The position numbers and the translations under genes are program-made. Positions 40,165 to 51,528 of a DNA stretch of 64,000 nt are shown here, piece after piece; position 1 is the stretch's first letter; every line of letters begins with the position of its first letter. Source of the DNA: Pseudooceanicola pacificus (GTDB lineage: Bacteria > Pseudomonadota > Alphaproteobacteria > Rhodobacterales > Rhodobacteraceae); the NCBI RefSeq assembly GCF_009789075.1, contig NZ_WNXQ01000007.1, positions 1-64,000 of the forward strand, written 5' to 3'. The notes under the pieces are model-generated. The model worked only from the letters and a program-made list of their open reading frames with translations. It was not told the DNA's origin and made no database searches.

Positions 40165-40509
40165 ATGTGGAAAATCAGTCCGGGCGGGAACAACCGCCGC
40201 GCGCATGAACGTTACAAGATAACCCAGGATTGCACTCTCGTCTTCGAAGAGCATTCCGCACGGTGCCGTACAGTCGACATGTCGCTGGGTGGCGCAAGGC
40301 TGACCCTGCCGCTGGCCGCCGCTGCCTATCCGATGGACACGGTCCGCGGCCTGCAGATCGCCCAGATCGGCTTCATGAAGGTCGATATCCAATGGATCGC
40401 GGGCAACGAGGTCGGGCTGGCCTTCCGCAACCCGCAATCCGCCGTCGCCTCGCTCAACGCCCTGTTCATCCGCCACCGCAACTATCGGCCCCGGCTGATG
40501 AGTGGTTGA
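40165..40509 (+). CDS. PilZ-domain protein
   Basis: The 114-residue protein is a single PilZ domain. The c-di-GMP-binding motifs are present: RRAHERYKI at residues 11-19 (RxxxR) and DMSLGGARL at about 39-47 (D/N-x-S-x-x-G). It probably senses c-di-GMP and acts on motility, surface or cell-cycle functions. GAGG precedes the ATG. It is convergent with rnj. Confidence 0.9.
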   Translation: MWKISPGGNNRRAHERYKITQDCTLVFEEHSARCRTVDMSLGGARLTLPLAAAAYPMDTVRGLQIAQIGFMKVDIQWIAGNEVGLAFRNPQSAVASLNALFIRHRNYRPRLMSG

Positions 40510-40632
40510 GAGACGACAGGCGGCCAAGGCATCGGCGCAACGCCAAGATATCGCGCCAAGCCTTCACATCGCAGCCCGACACGCCCCGGCCCCCGCGCCG
40601 GGGCCCCGCCGAGTTGCCCCTGGCCCCCGCTC

Positions 40633-42300
40633 TCAGCTCAGGCGGCTGACCACCACGGTGACCTCGGGCTTCTTGCCGATCTCGTCCTGCGCGGTCTGGC
40701 GGACGACGCGGCGCAGGGCCTCGCCCAGCTTGTCGTCATCGGTGAGGGTGGCCTGCCCGGCCCGGTTCAGGAACTGGCTCAGGTCCTCTTCCATCACATC
40801 GACCAGCGGCGCACGGCTGCGGCCCATCTCGGCCAGGCCCATCACGTCGCACCAGGGATCGCCCAGCGGTTCGTCATCCTCGTCTATGATCACGGTCACG
40901 GTGACATGCCCGTTCAGCGCCATGCGGATCCGGTCGCGCACGATACCGTCCATCGCGCCGATCTGGGTCGACCCGTCAAGATAGGTGCGCCCGGTCTCGA
41001 CATATTCGGCCACCGTGGGCGCATTGCCCGACAGGTCCAGCATCGTGCCGTTGACCGCGATGATCCCCTCGCGCCCCAGCGATTTCGCCAGCTTGGCATG
41101 TTCGCGCAGGTGGCGGTGTTCGCCATGCATCGGGATCACCATCTGCGGATCCACAATCTGGTGCATGCGCTCCAGGTCGGGCCGGTTGGCATGGCCCGAG
41201 ACATGGTACATCCCGCCGTTGTCGTCGACGATCTCGACACCCTTTTCCGAAAAGGCGTTCATGATGCGGATCACGCCCTTTTCGTTGCCGGGAATGGTCT
41301 TGGAGGAAAAGAGGAAGGTATCCCCCTCCTTCATCTCGAAGCCCAGGTATTTGCCCCGCGCCAGCTGGGCCGAGGCCGCGCGCCGCTCGCCCTGGCTGCC
41401 GGTGACGATCAGCATCAGGTTCTCGCGCGGGATCGACTGGGCGTCCTCGGGGCTGACCACCTTGGGGAAATCGGTCAGCACGCCGGTTTCGATCGAGGCT
41501 TCGATCATCCGCCGCATGGCGCGGCCCAGCAGGCAGACCGACCGGCCGGCGCGATCCGCCGCCTCGGCCAGTGTCTTTACCCGGGCGACGTTGCTGGCGA
41601 AGGTGGTCGAAACCATCATCCCCGGCGCGCTGGCGATCAGCGCCTGGATATTGGGGCCCAGGGTCGATTCCGACCGGCCCGGCGCGGGCGAAAAGACATT
41701 GGTCGAGTCGCAGACCAGCGCGCGCACCCCGGGCCTGGCCACTTCGGCCCAGAGATCGGGGTCGAAGGCCTCGCCCACCAGGGGGTTGGCGTCCAGCTTG
41801 AAATCGCCGGTGTGGATGACCCGCCCGGCGGGCGTGTCGATCACCAGGGCCGAGCTTTCGGGGATCGAATGCGAGATCGGCAGGAAGCCCACCTTGAACG
41901 GGCCAAAGCTGACCTGCTCGGGCCAGGCCGAGGCGGTGCGCACCGCCTTGTCCGGAATCCCGTATTCCGACAGCTTGCCGCGCGCGATATTCGCGGTAAA
42001 GGCGCGGGCGATGATCGGGGCGCCGAGCGATTCATAATGGTGCCCGACGGCGCCCACGTGATCCTCATGCGCATGGGTGATAAAGACCGCCTCCAGCTGG
42101 TTGCGGCGTTCCTTCAGCCAGGTGATGTCCGGCAGGATCAGATCCACCCCCGGGGTGCCGTCCATGTCGGGAAAGGTCACGCCGATATCGACGAGGATCA
42201 GGCGTTCCTCCCCCGGCTTGCCGTATCCGTAGACATAGGCGTTCATCCCGATCTCCCCGGCGCCGCCGAGAGGGAGGTAGATCAATCTGTCGGATGTCAT
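40633..42300 (-). CDS. rnj: Ribonuclease J
   Basis: The 555-residue metallo-beta-lactamase/beta-CASP nuclease matures and degrades RNA (5'-3' exo- and endonuclease). The zinc site motif is FITHAHEDHVGAVGHHYESL at about residues 73-92. Other family blocks are HTGDFKLD, LVCDSTNVFSPAPGRSE, VTGSQGERRAA and HVSGHANRPDLERMHQ. The start overlaps the end of coaX by 4 bp. This gene is the last of the run nuoN-birA-coaX-rnj, which may read through from the complex I operon. Confidence 0.96.
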   Translation of the reverse strand: MTSDRLIYLPLGGAGEIGMNAYVYGYGKPGEERLILVDIGVTFPDMDGTPGVDLILPDITWLKERRNQLEAVFITHAHEDHVGAVGHHYESLGAPIIARAFTANIARGKLSEYGIPDKAVRTASAWPEQVSFGPFKVGFLPISHSIPESSALVIDTPAGRVIHTGDFKLDANPLVGEAFDPDLWAEVARPGVRALVCDSTNVFSPAPGRSESTLGPNIQALIASAPGMMVSTTFASNVARVKTLAEAADRAGRSVCLLGRAMRRMIEASIETGVLTDFPKVVSPEDAQSIPRENLMLIVTGSQGERRAASAQLARGKYLGFEMKEGDTFLFSSKTIPGNEKGVIRIMNAFSEKGVEIVDDNGGMYHVSGHANRPDLERMHQIVDPQMVIPMHGEHRHLREHAKLAKSLGREGIIAVNGTMLDLSGNAPTVAEYVETGRTYLDGSTQIGAMDGIVRDRIRMALNGHVTVTVIIDEDDEPLGDPWCDVMGLAEMGRSRAPLVDVMEEDLSQFLNRAGQATLTDDDKLGEALRRVVRQTAQDEIGKKPEVTVVVSRLS

Positions 42301-43076
42301 ACGTTACCCTGTGCCTTGTTGAAGTCGTAGATGATGCGCAATCCGTGAATGGTTATGAATTCGTCAAATTCATCGAAGAGCGTATCGCCCTGTCCGAAGA
42401 GCGGCGCAAGCCCGCCGGTCGAGATAATACGCATCGGGCGATCATATTCGCCCCGGATCCGGTCGCAGACCCCGCGGACGAGGCCCACATAGCCCCAGAA
42501 GATGCCCGATTGCATGCAGGCGACGGTATTGGTGCCGATCACCTTCTGCGGTTTGGTCACGTCGACATGGGGCAGCGCCGCCGCCATCTCGTGCAGGGCC
42601 TGCAGCGACAGGTTCACCCCCGGGGCGATCACGCCGCCGACATAGGCCCCGTCCTGGGCCACCACGTCAAAGGTGGTGGCGGTGCCGAAATCCACCACGA
42701 TCAGATCGCCGCCATAGCGGTCGAAGGCACCGGCCGAATTCACCAGCCGGTCGGGCCCGACCTGCGTGCCCTCGTCCACCCGCGGCAACTTGGGCAGCAG
42801 GCATTCCGGCTTGCCCACCACCAGCGGGCGGCAGTTGAAATAGCGGTCCGACAGGACGCGCAGGTTGAACACGACGCGCGGCACGGTGGACGAGATGATG
42901 ACCGCGTCGATCTCCATCGGGATCCGGTGATGCGCCAGCAGGGTCGAGAGCCAGACGTAATACTGGTCCGCCGTCCGCTGGTGTTCGGTCGAGGTGCGCA
43001 GGGTGCAGAGGAAACGTTCCCCGTCCCAGATGGAAAACACGGTATTGGTATTGCCGCAGTCGATGGCGAGAAGCAT
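42297..43076 (-). CDS. coaX: Type III pantothenate kinase
   Basis: The 259-residue CoaX kinase phosphorylates pantothenate, the first step to coenzyme A. The ASKHA-fold phosphate-1 motif is LAIDCGNTNTVFSIWDG at the N-terminus, with GPDRLVNSAGAF and DFGTATTFDVV as the other conserved sites. Standard length. It lies between birA and rnj, with 28 bp to birA and a 4-bp overlap with rnj. Confidence 0.96.
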   Translation of the reverse strand: MLLAIDCGNTNTVFSIWDGERFLCTLRTSTEHQRTADQYYVWLSTLLAHHRIPMEIDAVIISSTVPRVVFNLRVLSDRYFNCRPLVVGKPECLLPKLPRVDEGTQVGPDRLVNSAGAFDRYGGDLIVVDFGTATTFDVVAQDGAYVGGVIAPGVNLSLQALHEMAAALPHVDVTKPQKVIGTNTVACMQSGIFWGYVGLVRGVCDRIRGEYDRPMRIISTGGLAPLFGQGDTLFDEFDEFITIHGLRIIYDFNKAQGNV

Positions 43077-43104
43077 GGATCTCCCCCCTCCCCGGGGATG
43101 GATG

Positions 43105-43878
43105 TCACAGAAAGACGTCTGCCGCCGCGATGGCCTGCCGCCCGGCGCCGGTGCGCAGGATCAGCCGTCCGTCGTCGTCGATGGTCTCGAAGATGCCGCG
43201 CGTCTCGGCGGTGCCGGTGCGGGCCAGGATCTCGCTGCCCAGCCGTGCGGCCCGGTCCAGCCACAGGCGGCGGATCGGGGCAAAGCCCAGCACGGCAAAG
43301 CTCGCCTCGTGGGCGGCATAGGTTTCGGCAAGGACCGCCAGGTAATCCTCGGGCGTGACCAGCGCGCCGGTCTCCTGCGCCAGCGCCACCGGGCGCAGCG
43401 CGTCCGCGGGCAGAGTCGCGGGATCGGGCGCCTCGGCCAGGTTCACGCCGATGCCGATGCTCAGGCCCACGACGCGGCCCCTGCGCTGCACGCTCTCCAG
43501 CAGGATGCCGGCCACCTTGCCGCCGTTCAGCAGCACGTCATTGGGCCATTTCAGCTGGAACGGTTCGGCCCGCCCGCTGAGCGCGACGAAAGCGTCATAG
43601 ACGGCCAGGGCGGTGACAAAGCTGCGCAGCGCCGCGCGGCCCGGCGGTTCGTCCAGCGGCAGCACCAGCGTGGCCGCGAAATTGCCCTTGGGATGGGTCC
43701 AGGCCTTGCCCCGGCGCCCGCGCGCCTGGGTCTGACGCAGGGCCAGGATCCAGGTCGGGCCGGTCAGGTCGTCGAACCGGCGCTCGGCCTCGTTCAGGGT
43801 GCTGTCGGTTTCCGGCAGCACCACGCGGGCATAGCCCGAAGGCCAGCCCGCATAGGCATCCGGTTGGCCCGGTGTCAC
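43105..43878 (-). CDS. birA: Biotin--[acetyl-CoA-carboxylase] ligase
   Basis: The 257-residue ligase attaches biotin to carboxylase carrier domains, such as that of the pyruvate carboxylase at the start of this window. Motifs are [34 protein letters not shown] (the G-R-G-R-x-G-like biotinoyl-AMP loop) and [19 protein letters not shown]. The N-terminal DNA-binding domain of E. coli BirA is missing, so it is an enzyme only. It starts with GTG in a GTGA overlap with the nuoN stop codon. Confidence 0.94.
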   Translation of the reverse strand: MTPGQPDAYAGWPSGYARVVLPETDSTLNEAERRFDDLTGPTWILALRQTQARGRRGKAWTHPKGNFAATLVLPLDEPPGRAALRSFVTALAVYDAFVALSGRAEPFQLKWPNDVLLNGGKVAGILLESVQRRGRVVGLSIGIGVNLAEAPDPATLPADALRPVALAQETGALVTPEDYLAVLAETYAAHEASFAVLGFAPIRRLWLDRAARLGSEILARTGTAETRGIFETIDDDGRLILRTGAGRQAIAAADVFL

Positions 43879-45314
43879 TGAACCAGCGTCATCGCGGCCG
43901 AGGCGGCCGCCGCTTCGATGCCGAAGAGGTTGATCATCCCCAGCACCATGATCGCGGCCGAGCCCATGAGCAGCGTCCAGAGCACGGGCGAACGCCCGGT
44001 TTCCAGGGTCGAGCCCTCGGAGCCGAAGTACATGTAGAACACGATCCGCAGGTAGTAGAACGCCCCGATGACCGAGGCCACGACGCCCGCGACCGCCAGC
44101 CAGGCCAACCCGCCGTCATAGGCCGCGCGCAGCACGTACAGCTTGCCGAAGAAGCCCACCAGCGGCGGCACGCCGGCCAGCGAGAACATCAGGATCAGCA
44201 CCGCGAAGGCCCGTCCCGGCTGCTGCCTGGAATACATGTTGAGCGAGGCGATATCGACCACCGGCGCGCCGTCCCGCTCCATCGTCAGGATGAAGGCGAA
44301 GGTGCCGATGTTCATGGTCACGTAGATCGCCATGTAGATCAGCATCGCCTGCACGCCCAGCTCGGTCCCCGCAGCGAGGCCCATGAGCGCATAGCCCATA
44401 TGCGCGATCGAGGAATAGGCCATCAGGCGCTTGATGTTGGTCTGGCCGATCGCCGCGATCGCACCCAGGAACATCGACAGCACCGACAGGCAGGCCAGGA
44501 TCTGCTGCCAGTCGCCCACCACGCCGCCAAAGGCATCGTAGACGACCCGGGCAAAGAGGCCCATGGCCGCGACCTTGGGCGCGGTTGCGAAGAAGGCGGT
44601 GATCGGGGTCGGCGCGCCCTCGTAGACATCGGGTGTCCACATGTGGAACGGCACGGCCGAGACCTTGAACGCCAGGCCCGAGAGCATGAAGACCAGGCCC
44701 AGCAACAGGCCGATCGGGGTGTAGCCCTCGCCCGCCGCGCCGATGATGCCCGAGAACAGCGTCGTGCCCGAGAAACCGTAGATCAGCGAGGCGCCATAGA
44801 GCAGCAGGCCCGAGCTGAGCGCGCCGAGGACGAAGTATTTCAGCCCCGCCTCGGTCGATTTCACGCTGTCGCGGCGCAGCGAGGCCACGACGTAGAGCGC
44901 AAGCGACTGCAGCTCCAGCCCCATGTAGAGCATGATCAGATCGCCCGCCGACACCATCACCATCATGCCGACCACGGCAAGGGTGACGAGGACCGGATAT
45001 TCGAACTTCAGGATCCCGCGCCGGGCCATGTATTCCTGGCCCATGACCAGCACCGCCGCGGCCGAGAACAGGATCACCACCTTGGCGAAGCGGGCAAAGC
45101 CGTCGTCGATGTACATGCCGTTGAAGGCGGTGACATCCTCGTCCCCCACGGTCGCCATGATCCAGACGCCAAGCAGCACGAAGACCGCCGAGGTCGCCCA
45201 GGTGATCAGCCCCGCCGCTTTGTCCTTGGTGGTGTAGACCGCCGCCAGCAGCGCCCCCATCGCATAGAGCGACAGGATGATTTCGGGAAGGATGACGTTC
45301 AGATCAGCCTGCAT
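43875..45314 (-). CDS. nuoN: NADH-quinone oxidoreductase subunit N
   Basis: The 479-residue NuoN is one of three antiporter-like proton-pumping subunits in the membrane arm of complex I. It has about 14 hydrophobic segments, with the conserved charged helix region [28 protein letters not shown] and [16 protein letters not shown]. It is the last nuo gene of the operon, 12 bp after nuoM, and its stop overlaps birA by 4 bp. Confidence 0.96.
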   Translation of the reverse strand: MQADLNVILPEIILSLYAMGALLAAVYTTKDKAAGLITWATSAVFVLLGVWIMATVGDEDVTAFNGMYIDDGFARFAKVVILFSAAAVLVMGQEYMARRGILKFEYPVLVTLAVVGMMVMVSAGDLIMLYMGLELQSLALYVVASLRRDSVKSTEAGLKYFVLGALSSGLLLYGASLIYGFSGTTLFSGIIGAAGEGYTPIGLLLGLVFMLSGLAFKVSAVPFHMWTPDVYEGAPTPITAFFATAPKVAAMGLFARVVYDAFGGVVGDWQQILACLSVLSMFLGAIAAIGQTNIKRLMAYSSIAHMGYALMGLAAGTELGVQAMLIYMAIYVTMNIGTFAFILTMERDGAPVVDIASLNMYSRQQPGRAFAVLILMFSLAGVPPLVGFFGKLYVLRAAYDGGLAWLAVAGVVASVIGAFYYLRIVFYMYFGSEGSTLETGRSPVLWTLLMGSAAIMVLGMINLFGIEAAAASAAMTLVQ

Positions 45315-45326
45315 CTCGTCGCTCCG

Positions 45327-46871
45327 TCAGTGCGATGCCGCCACATCCGTCGAGCCATTGAACTCGGCGGTGGCAGTCTCGTAGTGGGAAACCAGCGCCT
45401 CGGTCGAGGGGCCGATGATGTCGGTCACCAGGCTGGGGTAGACCCCCAGCAGGATGGTCATGACCACGAGGGGGGCAAAGATCGCCTTTTCCCGGCGGGT
45501 CATGTCGGTGATGGTCTTCAGGCTTTCCTTGATCAGGTCGCCCATGACCACCCGGCGGTAGAGCCACAGCGCATAGGCCGCCGAGAGGATCACGCCCAGC
45601 GTCGCCACGGCGGCGATGATGGTGTTGACCTGGAAGATGCCCATGAGGGTCAGGAATTCGCCGACGAACCCGCTGGTGCCCGGCAGGCCGACGTTGGCCA
45701 TGGTGAAGAGCATGAACAGCATCGCATAGGCCGGCATCCGGTTCACCAGGCCGCCATAGGCGTCGATCTCACGGGTGTGCATCCGGTCGTAGATCACCCC
45801 GACGCAGAGGAAGAGCGCGCCCGAGACGAAGCCGTGCGACAGCATCTGGAAGATCGCGCCGTCCACGCCCTGCTGGTTCGCCGCGAAGATGCCCATGGTG
45901 ACATAGCCCATGTGGGCGACCGACGAATAGGCGATCAGCTTCTTCATGTCCTCTTGCACCAGCGCGACAAGCGAGGTGTAGACGATGGCGATGGCGCTCA
46001 TCCAGAAGACCAGCGGGCCCATGACCTCGGACCCGACCGGGAACATCGGCAGCGAGAAGCGCAGGAAGCCGTAGCCGCCCATCTTCAGCAGGATCGCCGC
46101 CAGCACGACCGAACCGGCCGTGGGGGCCTGCACGTGCGCGTCAGGCAGCCAGGTGTGCACCGGCCACATCGGCATCTTCACCGCGAAGCTGGCGAAGAAG
46201 GCCAGGAACAGCAGCGTCTGCAGCCCGCCCACGACCTGGATGCCAAGCAGCGAGAAGGTTTCCGAGCCGAATTCGAAGGTCATCAGCGTCGGGATGTCCG
46301 AGGTGCCGGCCTGCGCCGCCATCACGACCATCGCCACCAGCATCAGGACCGAGCCGAGGAAGGTGTAGAGGAAGAACTTGAAGGATGCGTAAATCCGGTT
46401 CGCCCCGCCCCAGATGCCGATGATCAGGAACATCGGGATCAGGCCGGCCTCGAAGAACAGGTAGAACAGCACCAGGTCCAGCGCCATGAACACGCCCAGC
46501 ATGAGCGTTTCCAGCACCAGGAAGGCGATCATGTATTCCTTGACCCGCTTGTCCACGTCCCAGCTGGCCGCGATGACCAGCGGCATGATGAAGGTCGTGA
46601 GCAGCACGAAGAGGACCGAGATCCCGTCGACGCCCATCTTGTACTGCAGGCCGAGCAGCCAGTCGCGTTCCTCGACGAACTGGAAGCCGGTGTCGGCCGG
46701 ATCGAACCCCGCGAGGATGAAGAGCGAGACCAGGAAGGTCAGCGAGGTTGCGATCAGCGCCACCCATTTGGCATTGCGCTGTGCCGCCTCGTCCTCACCC
46801 CTGAGGAAGATGGCCAGGATCAGCGCCGCGACCGCGGGGATGAAACAGGTGATGGAAAGGAGGTTCGCCAT
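45327..46871 (-). CDS. nuoM: NADH-quinone oxidoreductase subunit M
   Basis: The 514-residue NuoM is an antiporter-like subunit of complex I. Signature blocks are [40 protein letters not shown] and [19 protein letters not shown]. The start [10 protein letters not shown] at 46871 overlaps the nuoL stop by one base (TAATG). The frame stays open upstream to 47057, but that is a nuoL shadow. Confidence 0.97.
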   Translation of the reverse strand: MANLLSITCFIPAVAALILAIFLRGEDEAAQRNAKWVALIATSLTFLVSLFILAGFDPADTGFQFVEERDWLLGLQYKMGVDGISVLFVLLTTFIMPLVIAASWDVDKRVKEYMIAFLVLETLMLGVFMALDLVLFYLFFEAGLIPMFLIIGIWGGANRIYASFKFFLYTFLGSVLMLVAMVVMAAQAGTSDIPTLMTFEFGSETFSLLGIQVVGGLQTLLFLAFFASFAVKMPMWPVHTWLPDAHVQAPTAGSVVLAAILLKMGGYGFLRFSLPMFPVGSEVMGPLVFWMSAIAIVYTSLVALVQEDMKKLIAYSSVAHMGYVTMGIFAANQQGVDGAIFQMLSHGFVSGALFLCVGVIYDRMHTREIDAYGGLVNRMPAYAMLFMLFTMANVGLPGTSGFVGEFLTLMGIFQVNTIIAAVATLGVILSAAYALWLYRRVVMGDLIKESLKTITDMTRREKAIFAPLVVMTILLGVYPSLVTDIIGPSTEALVSHYETATAEFNGSTDVAASH

Positions 46872-49024
46872 TATTCCGCTCCTCCGCCGATCGACATCCA
46901 GGTGACGAGGACCGCGATCCCGATCACCATCGCGAAGGCATAGGTGAAGATGTAACCGGACTGCGCCCGGCCGGCGAGGCGGGTGAAGAAGGGGATGATC
47001 CCCATCGCCAGCCCGTTGATCCCGCCGTCGATCGTGCCCTGGTCGCCGCGCTTCCACAGGAAGCGGCCGATCCAGAACGCGGGGCGCACGAAGATGAAGT
47101 TGTAGAGCTCGTCAAAGTACCACTTGTTCAGCAGGAACAGGTACAGCGGGCGCTGGTTCTCGGCCAGGCGGGCCGGGATCGTCACGTCGACGATGTAGAA
47201 GACATAGGCCAGCACGAACCCGATCACCATCGCGATGAAGGGGCTGACCTTGACCCAGACGGGGGCATGGTGCGCCTCGTCCATAACATGGTTGTCCTCG
47301 CCCATGTAGATCGCGCCCTGCGGGGCCATGCCAGCGCCGAGATCCGCGCCGTGACCGGCATCGGCCGCAGCCTCTGCGGTGGCGCCGTGGGCGGTGTCGG
47401 CCATCGCCGTCTCGCCGTGGCTTTCGCCGGCCGCCGTGTCGCCATGCCCGGCCGCGGCCGTCTCGCCGTGGCCCTCTTCCGAGGATTCCGCGTGATGCGG
47501 CAGGCCGAAGAAGGCGTTGACCTTGTTGTGGTCGCCAAAGAACGAGCCGTACCAGATCATCCCGGACAGGGCCGCGCCAAGCGCCAGCACGCCAAGCGGA
47601 ACTAGCATGACCATCGGGCTTTCATGCGCGTGATCGTGGGTGTGCTTGTCGCCGCGCGGGATGCCGTAGAAGGTCATGAAGATCAGCCGCCAGGAATAGA
47701 AGCTGGTGAACAGTGCCGCGATGACCAGCATCCAGAAGCCGTAGCCCCCCGCCGTGCCGGCCCACGCGCTTTCGATGATCGCATCCTTGGACAGGAACCC
47801 GGCAAAGCCGATGTGGGTCAGCGGGATGCCGACGCCGGTGATCGCCAGCGTGCCGATCATCATCGCCCAGAAGGTATAGGGGATCTTCTTCCTCAGCCCG
47901 CCGTAGTTGCGCATGTCCTGCTCGTGGTGCATCGCGTGGATGACCGAGCCGGCGCCGAGAAACAGCATCGCCTTGAAGAAGGCATGGGTGAGAAGGTGGA
48001 ACATCGCCGCGCTGTAGACGCCGACACCCGCCGCCACGAACATGTAGCCCAGCTGGGAACAGGTCGAATAGGCGATCACGCGCTTGATGTCGTTCTGCAC
48101 CAGACCCACGGTTGCCGCGAAGAAGGCGGTCGTGGCGCCGATGAAGACGACGATCGACTTGGCGTCGGGCGCGAATTCCACCAGCGGCGACATGCGGCAC
48201 ATCATGAAGACACCGGCAGTGACCATGGTGGCCGCGTGGATCAGCGCCGACACCGGGGTCGGGCCTTCCATCGCGTCGGGCAGCCAGGTGTGCAGCAGCA
48301 GCTGCGCCGACTTGCCCATGGCGCCGATGAAGAGCAGCATCACGATGATCTCGGTCGCGCCCCAGCCAAAGCCGAGGAAGCTCAGCTCCATCCCCGCAAG
48401 GTGGGGGGCGGCGGCAAAGATATCGTCGAAGTTGATCGAGTCGACCATGAAGTAGAGCGCGAAGATCCCGAGGGCGAAGCCGAAGTCACCCACCCGGTTG
48501 ACCACGAAGGCCTTGATCGCGGCGGCATTGGCCGAGGGCTTGCGGTAGTAGAAGCCGATCAGCAGGTAGGAGGCGACGCCCACGCCTTCCCAGCCAAAGA
48601 ACATCTGGACGAGGTTGTCCGCCGTCACCAGCATCAGCATCGCGAAGGTGAAGAAGGACAGATAGGCAAAGAAGCGCGGCTTGTAGGTTTCGCCGTCCTT
48701 CCACTGCGGGTCGTGATCCATGTAGCCGAAGCTGTAGAGGTGCACGAGCGCCGAGACGGTGGTGACCACGATCAGCATGATCGCCGTCAGCCGGTCCAGC
48801 CGGATCGACCATTCGGTGGCCAGCGTGCCGCTTTCGATCCAGCGCAGCAGCGGGATGTGCTGCGTCACCCCGTCGAAGGACAGGAAGACGATCCACGAGA
48901 AGAAACAGGCCAGGAACAGCAGGCCGGTGGTGATCCACATGGCGCCGCGTTCGGTGACGATGCGCCAGCCGAAGCCCGCGATGATCGCGCCCAGCAGGGG
49001 CGCGAAGAGGATGATCGAAACCAT
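46871..49024 (-). CDS. nuoL: NADH-quinone oxidoreductase subunit L, with His-rich insert
   Basis: The 717-residue NuoL is the distal antiporter-like subunit with the long lateral helix. Core blocks are [72 protein letters not shown] and [22 protein letters not shown]. An insert of about 75 residues at roughly 507-583 is hydrophilic and built of Ala, Gly, His and acidic residues, with four HGxTA-type units. It sits in a loop before the C-terminal lateral helix and its soluble position suggests metal binding or spacing. E. coli NuoL (613 residues) lacks it. Confidence 0.96.
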   Translation of the reverse strand: MVSIILFAPLLGAIIAGFGWRIVTERGAMWITTGLLFLACFFSWIVFLSFDGVTQHIPLLRWIESGTLATEWSIRLDRLTAIMLIVVTTVSALVHLYSFGYMDHDPQWKDGETYKPRFFAYLSFFTFAMLMLVTADNLVQMFFGWEGVGVASYLLIGFYYRKPSANAAAIKAFVVNRVGDFGFALGIFALYFMVDSINFDDIFAAAPHLAGMELSFLGFGWGATEIIVMLLFIGAMGKSAQLLLHTWLPDAMEGPTPVSALIHAATMVTAGVFMMCRMSPLVEFAPDAKSIVVFIGATTAFFAATVGLVQNDIKRVIAYSTCSQLGYMFVAAGVGVYSAAMFHLLTHAFFKAMLFLGAGSVIHAMHHEQDMRNYGGLRKKIPYTFWAMMIGTLAITGVGIPLTHIGFAGFLSKDAIIESAWAGTAGGYGFWMLVIAALFTSFYSWRLIFMTFYGIPRGDKHTHDHAHESPMVMLVPLGVLALGAALSGMIWYGSFFGDHNKVNAFFGLPHHAESSEEGHGETAAAGHGDTAAGESHGETAMADTAHGATAEAAADAGHGADLGAGMAPQGAIYMGEDNHVMDEAHHAPVWVKVSPFIAMVIGFVLAYVFYIVDVTIPARLAENQRPLYLFLLNKWYFDELYNFIFVRPAFWIGRFLWKRGDQGTIDGGINGLAMGIIPFFTRLAGRAQSGYIFTYAFAMVIGIAVLVTWMSIGGGAE

Positions 49025-49028
49025 GCGT

Positions 49029-49334
49029 TCAGCCTTTCATCACGTTGACGTCTTCAACCGCGATGGTGCCACGGTTGCGGAAGAAACAGACCAGGATCGC
49101 CAGACCGATGGCGGCCTCGGCCGCGGCCACGGTCAGCACGAAGAGGGTGAAGACCTGCCCCGCCAGATCGCCCAGGAAGGACGAAAAGGCCACGAGGTTG
49201 ATGTTCACCGCCAGCAGGATCAGTTCGATCGACATCAGCAGGATGATCACGTTCTTCCGGTTGAGGAAGATCCCGAAGATGCCGATGACGAACAGAGCCG
49301 CCGCCACGGTGAGGTAATGTTCTATGCCGATCAT
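49029..49334 (-). CDS. nuoK: NADH-quinone oxidoreductase subunit K
   Basis: The 101-residue NuoK (ND4L-like) has three transmembrane helices. Conserved glutamates of the proton path are seen in [18 protein letters not shown] and [17 protein letters not shown]. It lies 4 bp before nuoL and 14 bp after an accessory gene. Confidence 0.97.
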   Translation of the reverse strand: MIGIEHYLTVAAALFVIGIFGIFLNRKNVIILLMSIELILLAVNINLVAFSSFLGDLAGQVFTLFVLTVAAAEAAIGLAILVCFFRNRGTIAVEDVNVMKG

Positions 49335-49348
49335 CTCTCTCGTCCGTC

Positions 49349-49816
49349 CTAGTATCCCATTTGGGTACAGGCGCAGTCGCCGTACCCGCTTTTGCCCGTG
49401 CGGGCCGAACCGCCCAGTTCCGCCACCGCCTCGCCGATCTGGCGCAGGGTGGCGGGCGTCTCGCCGAACACCTTGTCGCGCCAGGCGTCATGTGCCGCGA
49501 CCGGCGCGCGGGTGCCATAGCTGACCACCAGCGCGCGGCCCGTGGCGCAATGTTCCACCACGCTCAGCTTCGGCACCGTGCCGGTGATCTCCCGGCCCCA
49601 CCAGTCCCAGGCGACAAAGCCGTTTTCCAGCGTATAGGGCTCGACGATGTCGCCGTTTTCCGCCGCCGGAGTGCCGGGCATCGCAAGGGTGCCGCTGGCG
49701 TCGTCGTAATAGCAGGGCAGGCTGAGCACCGTCGCCACCGCCGGAGCGGCGCCAAGCGCCAGGGCGGCCCCGAGGGCGCCCGTCGTCCGGATGGCTGTTC
49801 GGTTCGCAGACCGCAT
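49349..49816 (-). CDS. Secreted protein of unknown function between nuoJ and nuoK
   Basis: The 155-residue protein starts [20 protein letters not shown] and has a signal peptide with likely cleavage after AVA near residue 30. The mature part has four cysteines ([23 protein letters not shown]), enough for disulfides, and motifs [10 protein letters not shown] and [19 protein letters not shown] recognise no family. It is expressed with complex I and presumably faces the periplasm. The upstream frame to 50044 is a shadow. Confidence 0.72.
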   Translation of the reverse strand: MRSANRTAIRTTGALGAALALGAAPAVATVLSLPCYYDDASGTLAMPGTPAAENGDIVEPYTLENGFVAWDWWGREITGTVPKLSVVEHCATGRALVVSYGTRAPVAAHDAWRDKVFGETPATLRQIGEAVAELGGSARTGKSGYGDCACTQMGY

Positions 49817-49983
49817 CGCTGTCCCATTCCTGTGTCCGGCCCCGCGGGGCCATTGTGCGGGCCTGTCACCCGCGCCGTCCTGTCGGTCCCTGCCGGACCT
49901 TGTGATCTGCCCCGTTGCGGGGGCGGCCGTTCCGCTGCGCCCCGGGGGCGCGGGGCCCCGGCCTGCGCCGGGGCGTGTCACGC

Positions 49984-50592
49984 CTAGAGCCCCTGCCCCG
50001 GCTTGACGTCCTTCAGCTCCATCGCCTTGGCCGGGTCGCGCCACATCTGCGCCAGCACGTTCTGGCGCTTGACGTCCACCCGGTGGCGCAGGGTCAGCAC
50101 GATCGCCCCGATCATCGCGACCAGCAGGATCAGCCCGGCCAGCTGGAATGCCAGGAAATACTGCTCATAGACCAGCAGGCCCAGGGCGGCGGTGTTCTCG
50201 ACCCCGTCGGGCGTGATGGCCTGGCGCGCGCTCTGCGCGGTCTCGGCCTCGGCCCAGGACCCGTAGGCCAGGCCGAACTGCATCAGCAGGATGACACCGA
50301 TCAGCAGGGCCAGCGGCATGTAGCGCGCCATCTCGGCCTTGAGCTCGGCAAAGTCGACATCCAGCATCATGACGACGAAGAGGAACAGCACCGCAACCGC
50401 GCCGACGTAGACGATGATCAGCAGCATGGCCACGAACTCCGCCCCCAGCAGGACGAAGAGCCCCGCCGCCGAGAGGAAGCTGAGGATCAGCCAGAGCACC
50501 GAATGCACCGGGTTGCGGCTGATCACGGTGAACAGCCCGCCGGCCAGCAGCGAGATCGCGAAGAGATAGAAGGATAGCGTGGCGATGGTCAT
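49984..50592 (-). CDS. nuoJ: NADH-quinone oxidoreductase subunit J
   Basis: The 202-residue NuoJ (ND6-like) has five hydrophobic segments. [20 protein letters not shown] is the conserved pi-bulge helix that gates proton transfer. It starts in an ATGA overlap with the preceding accessory gene; the frame upstream to 50886 is a shadow. A 167-bp GC-rich gap with several inverted repeats separates it from the next accessory gene. Confidence 0.96.
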   Translation of the reverse strand: MTIATLSFYLFAISLLAGGLFTVISRNPVHSVLWLILSFLSAAGLFVLLGAEFVAMLLIIVYVGAVAVLFLFVVMMLDVDFAELKAEMARYMPLALLIGVILLMQFGLAYGSWAEAETAQSARQAITPDGVENTAALGLLVYEQYFLAFQLAGLILLVAMIGAIVLTLRHRVDVKRQNVLAQMWRDPAKAMELKDVKPGQGL

Positions 50593-50999
50593 TCCTTGTC
50601 TTCCTCTCCTTCGTCCATGACCTCCTTGGCGAGGCCGGCCGCCTTGGTCATGGCCGGAATGCCCGCGAACATCGACATCTGCGCGATGGCCTCGGCCACT
50701 TCCTGTTTTGTCGCACCGGACTCCAGCAGGTGGCGTACGGTGATCCTGATCTGGCTTTCGGCCTGGGCGCCCTGCATGGTCAGCCCGGCCAGGGTCAGGA
50801 ACAGCCGTGTCTTGCTGTCCAGCCCCTCCTTGTTGAAGGCCTTGCCAAAGGCGACCTCCATCCATTCCTTGGGCAGCGTCGGCCACATCGACTCGAACGA
50901 CTTGGGCGTGAAATTCTCAAGCGCCGGGTTCATCGCCTTCGCCATCGCCTGCGCCTGCTCGATCATCATCTCGAAGGGGGTCTTCGCATCACTCATCAC
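50589..50999 (-). CDS. Carboxymuconolactone decarboxylase-like protein, cysteine-free
   Basis: The 136-residue protein has the all-helical CMD/AhpD fold pattern: [44 protein letters not shown]. Active members have a CXXC or a catalytic residue set; this one has no cysteine at all, so peroxidase activity is ruled out. It is encoded between nuoI and nuoJ and overlaps nuoJ by 4 bp. A structural or assembly role in complex I is an inference from position. Confidence 0.8.
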   Translation of the reverse strand: MMSDAKTPFEMMIEQAQAMAKAMNPALENFTPKSFESMWPTLPKEWMEVAFGKAFNKEGLDSKTRLFLTLAGLTMQGAQAESQIRITVRHLLESGATKQEVAEAIAQMSMFAGIPAMTKAAGLAKEVMDEGEEDKE

Positions 51000-51032
51000 A
51001 GACGCTTTCGGGCTTATGTCCCAGGGGACGGA

Positions 51033-51527
51033 TCATCGGTAGGGCGCATCGAGTTCCAGGTTGCGGGCAATTTCGGCTTCCCACCTGTCGCCGTTCGCCA
51101 GCAGCTTGGCCTTGTCGTAATACAGTTCTTCGCGCGTCTCGGCCGAGAACTCGAAATTCGGGCCCTCGACGATGGCATCCACCGGGCAGGCTTCCTGGCA
51201 GAAGCCGCAGTAGATGCACTTGGTCATGTCGATGTCGTAGCGCGTCGTCCGGCGGGATCCGTCCTCGCGCGGTTCGGCGTCGATGGTGATGGCCTGCGCG
51301 GGGCAGATCGCCTCGCACAGTTTGCAGGCGATGCAGCGTTCCTCGCCGTTGGGATAGCGGCGCAGGGCGTGTTCGCCCCGGAAACGCGGGCTCAGCGGGC
51401 CCTTTTCATGCGGATAGTTCAGCGTGGCCTTGGGCTTGAGCAGGTACTTGAAGCCCATGCGGAAGCCCTTGAAGAAATCCGCCAGCAGAAAGTACTTGGC
51501 TGCGCGTGCGTAGTCGACATTCGCCAT
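51033..51527 (-). CDS. nuoI: NADH-quinone oxidoreductase subunit I
   Basis: The 164-residue NuoI carries two [4Fe-4S] clusters (N6a and N6b) between the peripheral and membrane arms. Both motifs are complete: [13 protein letters not shown] and [13 protein letters not shown]. The start [18 protein letters not shown] lies one base after the nuoH stop. Confidence 0.98.
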   Translation of the reverse strand: MANVDYARAAKYFLLADFFKGFRMGFKYLLKPKATLNYPHEKGPLSPRFRGEHALRRYPNGEERCIACKLCEAICPAQAITIDAEPREDGSRRTTRYDIDMTKCIYCGFCQEACPVDAIVEGPNFEFSAETREELYYDKAKLLANGDRWEAEIARNLELDAPYR

Positions 51528-51528
51528 G

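Noticed and set aside
43872..46943. A very long open frame on the plus strand (over 1000 codons) opposite nuoN and nuoM.
   Set aside because: It is rich in His, Arg and Asp without any family motif, while the opposite strand has well-known subunits with conserved residues.
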